A stretch of DNA of 7,175 bases from Thermoplasmata archaeon (GTDB taxonomy: Archaea > Thermoplasmatota > Thermoplasmata > Thermoplasmatales > Thermoplasmataceae). The translations under genes and the position numbers were made by a program. This document shows, one piece after another, positions 4,130 through 7,175 of the stretch. Under the pieces are notes generated by a model. That model saw only the letters and a list, made by a program, of their open reading frames with translations, did no database searches and was not told where the DNA came from. Numbering within the stretch: position 1 is the stretch's first letter; every line of letters starts with the position of its first letter. The stretch is from the NCBI GenBank assembly GCA_021797025.1, contig JAKAAK010000165.1, forward strand, positions 1 to 7,175, in the 5' to 3' direction.

Positions 4130-6103
4130 ATGCTGGAACAGTTATTTAAGCCTAAAAGTATAGCAATTGTTGGTGCATCATCTGACAGCCTCAAGGTTGG
4201 CAATATCATTTTAAGGAATATAGCATCATCTTACTCTGGTAAAATTTATCCCGTAAATAATAAGAGTACCGAAATATCCGGTTATACCGTATATAAAAAC
4301 CTTAGAGATATCAAGGAACCTATTGATCTCGTAGTAATTGTTGTTCCAAGGGATGCTGTACCCGGGGTGATGGAGGATGCAGCAGCAGTAAAGGCCGGCG
4401 CTGCAATAATTATCACATCAGGTTTCAAGGAAACTGATCAACACGGTGCGGAACTCGAAGATAAGATAATGGCAACTGCAAGGGAAAATAATATAAGGGT
4501 ACTTGGTCCGAACACTATTGGTTTAATAACACCGGAAGTTAATGCAACATTTGCATTTGCAGATGTAAAAAGGGGAAAGGCTGCAATTGTTGCACAGAGC
4601 GGGGGGCTCGGTGTATACATGCTTAACTGGGCCCAGGAATCCAATGTAGGAATAAGCTATTTCATAAGTCTTGGAAACCAGGCAGATGTGGACGAAACAG
4701 ATGCCCTGAAGTTCCTTTCTTCGGACGTTGAAACCCGGGCGGTATTTTCATATCTGGAGGGTGTTTCATCGGGGAATAAATTCCTATCAGTTATACCGGA
4801 TGTTACAAGAAGAAAGCCGGTAATATTCCTAAAGGGCGGAATAGGCAAAACCGGCGCAGCTGCTGTTAAGACACATACGGCCAGTGTTGCTGGGTCTATA
4901 GATATTTTCCGGGCAGCAGTGAGAACCGTAGGAGGCATCTTTGTTGATAATATAGAGGATATGCTCAATCTTGCAAAGATAGTGCTCTCCTCAGAGCCGG
5001 TAACAGGAGATATCCTTATTATAACAAATTCAGGGGGCCACGGTGTGCTTGCAACCGACGCAATAGACACAGAAGGACTAAAGGAAATAGAACTTCCGGA
5101 CAGGATAAAGCAGGAGCTGCTCAGTGTAATACCTGCGCAGAGTACACCAAGAAATCCAATAGACCTTTCCGGTGACGCTGACTATACCAGATATAACAAC
5201 GCTCTGGGAATAGTAAAGGATCTGGACTGTACAAAAATAGTTATAGTACAGTCACTACCAATGGTTACCTGTTCTGATGTTGCAAAGGCAGTTGTAAATT
5301 ATCGTGGAAAGGGGGTAATAGGAATTACCATGGGTTTAGATCAGAATGCGGCTGCAAAACTTCTGGATTCTGTATCGGTGCCATCATTTATATTTCCTGA
5401 GGATGCCATCAAATCCATAAAATATATGGTAGACAAGCCGGAACCTGTAAAAAAGATCAGGACGCCTGATCCCATAAGAAAGGCTGCTGACCTCGTCAAG
5501 GGAAAGACCTACCTGAGGGATTTCGAGGCAATGGAGCTTATGGAAATATACGGCATAAGAACCCCTCTGTACGCTATGGCAGAAAATGTTGACGAAGCCC
5601 AGGCTGGATCAGACACAGTTGGATATCCATTTGTCATGAAAATTTCCCCGGATACTCCTGTACACAAAACAGATGTAAAAGGGGTTATCATGAACGTGGA
5701 GAAAGATATGGTTTCACAGGCATTTACAGAACTCAACTATAAAAGGGTGATAATGCAGCAGCAGATTTCAGGAGCGGAAATATTTATAGGAGGAATAAAC
5801 GATCCTGTATTTGGTCCAGCCATTGTGGTAGGAATAGGTGGCGTTTACATGGAAGTTATCAAAAGCCTGAGCTATGGTATATGCCCTGTTTCGGAGGATG
5901 AAGCATACAGGATGATAAAGGAGAGCAAGATTCTGGATATGCTCAGAGCAAGAAACAGCAATTACGATGTAAATGCAACGGTTAGTGCCATTTCAAAGAT
6001 ATCAAACATGTTCATAGATCTGAATATTAAGGAAATGGATATAAATCCGTTAATCGTTAATGAAAAAGGGGCCTTTGCAGTGGATGTGAGAATTGTTCTC
6101 TAA
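4130..6103 (+). CDS. ADP-forming acetyl/acyl-CoA synthetase, fused alpha-beta chain
   Basis: 657 residues, near the usual length for single-chain forms (about 680-710). Reaction: acyl-CoA + ADP + Pi to organic acid + ATP + CoA; in archaeal sugar and peptide degradation this is the ATP-yielding step of acetate formation, in the cytoplasm. Domains in order: CoA-binding Rossmann domain (about 5-125; KSIAIVGAS at 9-17, IYPVNN, VLGPNTIGL near 124-132); succinyl-CoA-ligase-like flavodoxin domain (about 147-275) with phosphohistidine His249 in KTHTASVAGS; a second ligase domain (about 292-440; ITNSGGHGVLATD, TPRNPIDLSGDA); and an ATP-grasp domain (about 445-657) with FVMKIS, HKTDVKGV (His512), FGPAIVVGIGGVYMEV and the C-terminal EMDINPLIV...AVDVRIVL. 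All expected key residues are present. The ATG at 4130 has a TATA box 25 nt upstream. Transcribed alone; it ends 1 bp from a convergent gene, so its terminator must lie inside that gene. Exact acyl preference (acetyl, propionyl, branched, aryl) is not readable. Confidence 0.95.
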   Translation: MLEQLFKPKSIAIVGASSDSLKVGNIILRNIASSYSGKIYPVNNKSTEISGYTVYKNLRDIKEPIDLVVIVVPRDAVPGVMEDAAAVKAGAAIIITSGFKETDQHGAELEDKIMATARENNIRVLGPNTIGLITPEVNATFAFADVKRGKAAIVAQSGGLGVYMLNWAQESNVGISYFISLGNQADVDETDALKFLSSDVETRAVFSYLEGVSSGNKFLSVIPDVTRRKPVIFLKGGIGKTGAAAVKTHTASVAGSIDIFRAAVRTVGGIFVDNIEDMLNLAKIVLSSEPVTGDILIITNSGGHGVLATDAIDTEGLKEIELPDRIKQELLSVIPAQSTPRNPIDLSGDADYTRYNNALGIVKDLDCTKIVIVQSLPMVTCSDVAKAVVNYRGKGVIGITMGLDQNAAAKLLDSVSVPSFIFPEDAIKSIKYMVDKPEPVKKIRTPDPIRKAADLVKGKTYLRDFEAMELMEIYGIRTPLYAMAENVDEAQAGSDTVGYPFVMKISPDTPVHKTDVKGVIMNVEKDMVSQAFTELNYKRVIMQQQISGAEIFIGGINDPVFGPAIVVGIGGVYMEVIKSLSYGICPVSEDEAYRMIKESKILDMLRARNSNYDVNATVSAISKISNMFIDLNIKEMDINPLIVNEKGAFAVDVRIVL

Positions 6104-6104
6104 T

Positions 6105-6950
6105 TTAATGGTAAAATGATATTATCATACCGATCAGGAATATAATGCCTATAAACGAATTGGCGTTGAAGAAGGACATCCTGATTGTTTTTATATTTGA
6201 TGGGTTTATAATAATATGCTCATAAAATATTAATCCTATAATAGGAATTAAAAGGAAATCATAATAAATATTTTTGACCAGAAATGCTATGAAGATAAAA
6301 AGTACTATGGTAAATATATGGAAAATATAGGAAATGGTCATTCCCTTCCTGAGACCGAACCTCACATTCAGAGTTTTCAGATTGTTTTTCCTGTCATAAG
6401 CCATATCAGGTATAGTGTATATAATATCAAATCCGGCTATCCAGAATGTAGAAATAAGAACAGTAATGTAAATTATCAATGGCGGGAAAACTGGTGTTAT
6501 GGCCAGGAATCCGCCGAGAACTCCAAGCCCAATGGTAAAGCCCATGAAGAGGTGCCTCCATGCAGTTACCCTCTTCAATAATGGATCCGCTATGAAAAAC
6601 AATATCACAACAGGTGAAAGATAAAAAACGACATCATTCAGAAAATATGTGGAAATTTCAAATACCCATATAAGTATGGCAGTGAAAATGTATGCACTTT
6701 GGAGCTTCATTGTGCCTTTTACCAGTGACCAGTCCCTCTTTCTTGGATTGGTTTTATCATATCGCAACCCCATTATTCTGTTTATGGACATTCCTGCGCC
6801 TCTTGCGCTTGTGGCAGTTATAAGAATTATTATGTATTTCAAAACATGATAGGAACCACCGGATGCTATTATTGCTCCAGCATAAATAAATGGAAGATCG
6901 AATACCGTATGTTCAAGTTTTATGAAATCAACAAGTTCTCTTGCCTTCAT
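6105..6950 (-). CDS. UbiA-family prenyltransferase, paralogue 2 (MqnP-like, altered first Asp motif)
   Basis: 281 residues, full length for the family, with about 8-9 membrane helices. MqnP-type enzymes prenylate the dihydroxynaphthoate precursor in the futalosine route to menaquinone. Seen: N-terminal FIKLEHTVFDLPFIYAGA (9-26), closely like MqnP/UbiA; a first motif at 57-69 reading NRIMGLRYDKTNP where the group has NR..DR.IDA.NP, so N57 and D65 are kept but the central Asp is Gly61; LLKRVTAWRHLFMGFTIGLG (124-143); the second motif GFDIIYTIPDMAYDRKNNL (173-191) with D175, D182 and D186 intact; and C-terminal FFNANSFIGIIFL, matching the family FF..N..VS. pattern. The ATG at 6950 follows the GPN GTPase stop by 52 bp; TTAATTAA-type AT-rich boxes at 6974-6983 and 6990-7000 could drive it. 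The stop is 1 bp from the convergent synthetase stop. Family sure; catalytic competence and role uncertain because of Gly61. Confidence 0.9.
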   Translation of the reverse strand: MKARELVDFIKLEHTVFDLPFIYAGAIIASGGSYHVLKYIIILITATSARGAGMSINRIMGLRYDKTNPRKRDWSLVKGTMKLQSAYIFTAILIWVFEISTYFLNDVVFYLSPVVILFFIADPLLKRVTAWRHLFMGFTIGLGVLGGFLAITPVFPPLIIYITVLISTFWIAGFDIIYTIPDMAYDRKNNLKTLNVRFGLRKGMTISYIFHIFTIVLFIFIAFLVKNIYYDFLLIPIIGLIFYEHIIINPSNIKTIRMSFFNANSFIGIIFLIGMIISFYH

Positions 6951-6973
6951 ATTATAACCATGATAGTAAAACT

Positions 6974-6983
6974 GTTAATTAAT
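6974..6983 (-). promoter_or_regulatory. Possible TATA box for the MqnP-like gene
   Basis: The minus strand reads ATTAATTAAC, centred about 28 nt upstream of the ATG at 6950, in the 52-bp gap after the GTPase gene. An alternative is ATATATTAAA around 6990-6999. No Shine-Dalgarno precedes the ATG. Weak; read-through from the GTPase gene is equally possible. Confidence 0.3.
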
Positions 6984-7002
6984 AATGCGTTTAATATATT
7001 GA

Positions 7003-7175
7003 TTAATCATCCTTATACATGGTATCTGTATCGTCTCCTCCCTGGAAGAAATCGGACATACCCGTATATACATCCTCAAAGCCGAATCCATCCTTGGAGG
7101 ATACTGGAAGTATCTTGTTCAATATATTGGAATCCTTCAGTGCATTTATTATATTCAGAAAGTAATCTTTTACTG
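7003..7175 (-). CDS. GPN-loop GTPase (XAB1/ATP_bind_1 family), C-terminal fragment
   Basis: The last 56 codons of a minus-strand gene whose start lies beyond the right edge; stop TAA at 7005-7003. The visible peptide ends a Rossmann/Ras-like GTPase: ILPVSSKDGFG, equivalent to the G5 element (VSA/SxK.G.G) that contacts the guanine base, then FEDVYTGMSDFFQGGDD, the final helix usual in archaeal GPN GTPases (G..DLY..I...F.GGED). GPN proteins are dimeric GTPases; eukaryotic homologues help RNA polymerase II assembly, while the archaeal role is less clear. The GPN and P-loop motifs are outside the window, so the assignment rests on the C-terminus. It lies 52 bp upstream of the MqnP-like gene on the same strand. 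Confidence 0.7.
   Translation of the reverse strand, partial: VKDYFLNIINALKDSNILNKILPVSSKDGFGFEDVYTGMSDFFQGGDDTDTMYKDD

Noticed and set aside
4438..5070. Minus-strand open frames opposite the acyl-CoA synthetase
   Set aside because: Low-complexity Ser/Ala/Thr-rich translations that arise from the antisense of a well-conserved coding frame.
6114..6130. ATGATATTATCAT inverted repeat just after the synthetase stop, considered as a hairpin terminator
   Set aside because: Only one base separates the arms, so no stable RNA hairpin can form; it also encodes the C-terminus of the MqnP-like protein, and no T-run follows on the plus strand.

Overview
The window looks like AT-rich euryarchaeal chromosome, most likely from an acidophilic Thermoplasmatales relative (Ferroplasma/Acidiplasma/Cuniculiplasma type). 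Supporting signs are a fused ADP-forming acyl-CoA synthetase, a HTH-10 (bacterio-opsin-activator type) regulator, a GPN-loop GTPase tail, a tRNA gene without encoded CCA, and TATA boxes centred about 24-25 nt upstream of ATGs or of the tRNA 5' end. That spacing is the signature of leaderless archaeal transcripts. The genus is inference only; no 16S or other marker is present.

Left block, minus strand (1-3215), in transcription order: a UbiE-like class I SAM methyltransferase (2466-3215, own TATA box); a HTH-10 regulator (1719-2369/2393); 5 bp later a compact NDH-2-like FAD oxidoreductase (847-1713, TTG start); then a UbiA-family membrane prenyltransferase (796 down to and past base 1), also with its own TATA box. 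Prenyltransferase, methyltransferase and a flavin quinone-reductase-like protein in one block suggest respiratory quinone (menaquinone/thermoplasmaquinone) synthesis or use, with the HTH-10 protein as a possible local regulator. The individual families are well supported; the shared pathway is inference.

Middle (3216-4129): tRNA-Leu(UAG) on the minus strand, divergent from a plus-strand isochorismatase-fold protein (3442-4017). A perfectly palindromic TATA element lies between them. The protein lacks all three residues of the usual Asp-Lys-Cys hydrolase triad. The 112-bp gap after it carries two 18-bp direct repeats (17/18 identical); the second contains the TATA box of the next gene.

Right block (4130-7175): a full-length single-chain ADP-forming acetyl/acyl-CoA synthetase (plus), which conserves energy as ATP during organic acid formation. 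It is convergent, with 1 bp between stop codons, to a second UbiA-family prenyltransferase (6105-6950, minus) most like the futalosine-pathway MqnP group but with a Gly in place of the first-motif catalytic Asp. The last 56 codons of a GPN-loop GTPase (minus) run off the right edge.

No mobile element, CRISPR array, rRNA or integration site was seen. The most unusual points are the triad-less isochorismatase-fold protein, the two UbiA paralogues with differently altered metal-binding motifs, the minimal NDH-2-like protein with a damaged NAD(P)H loop and odd start, and the duplicated promoter element ahead of the synthetase.
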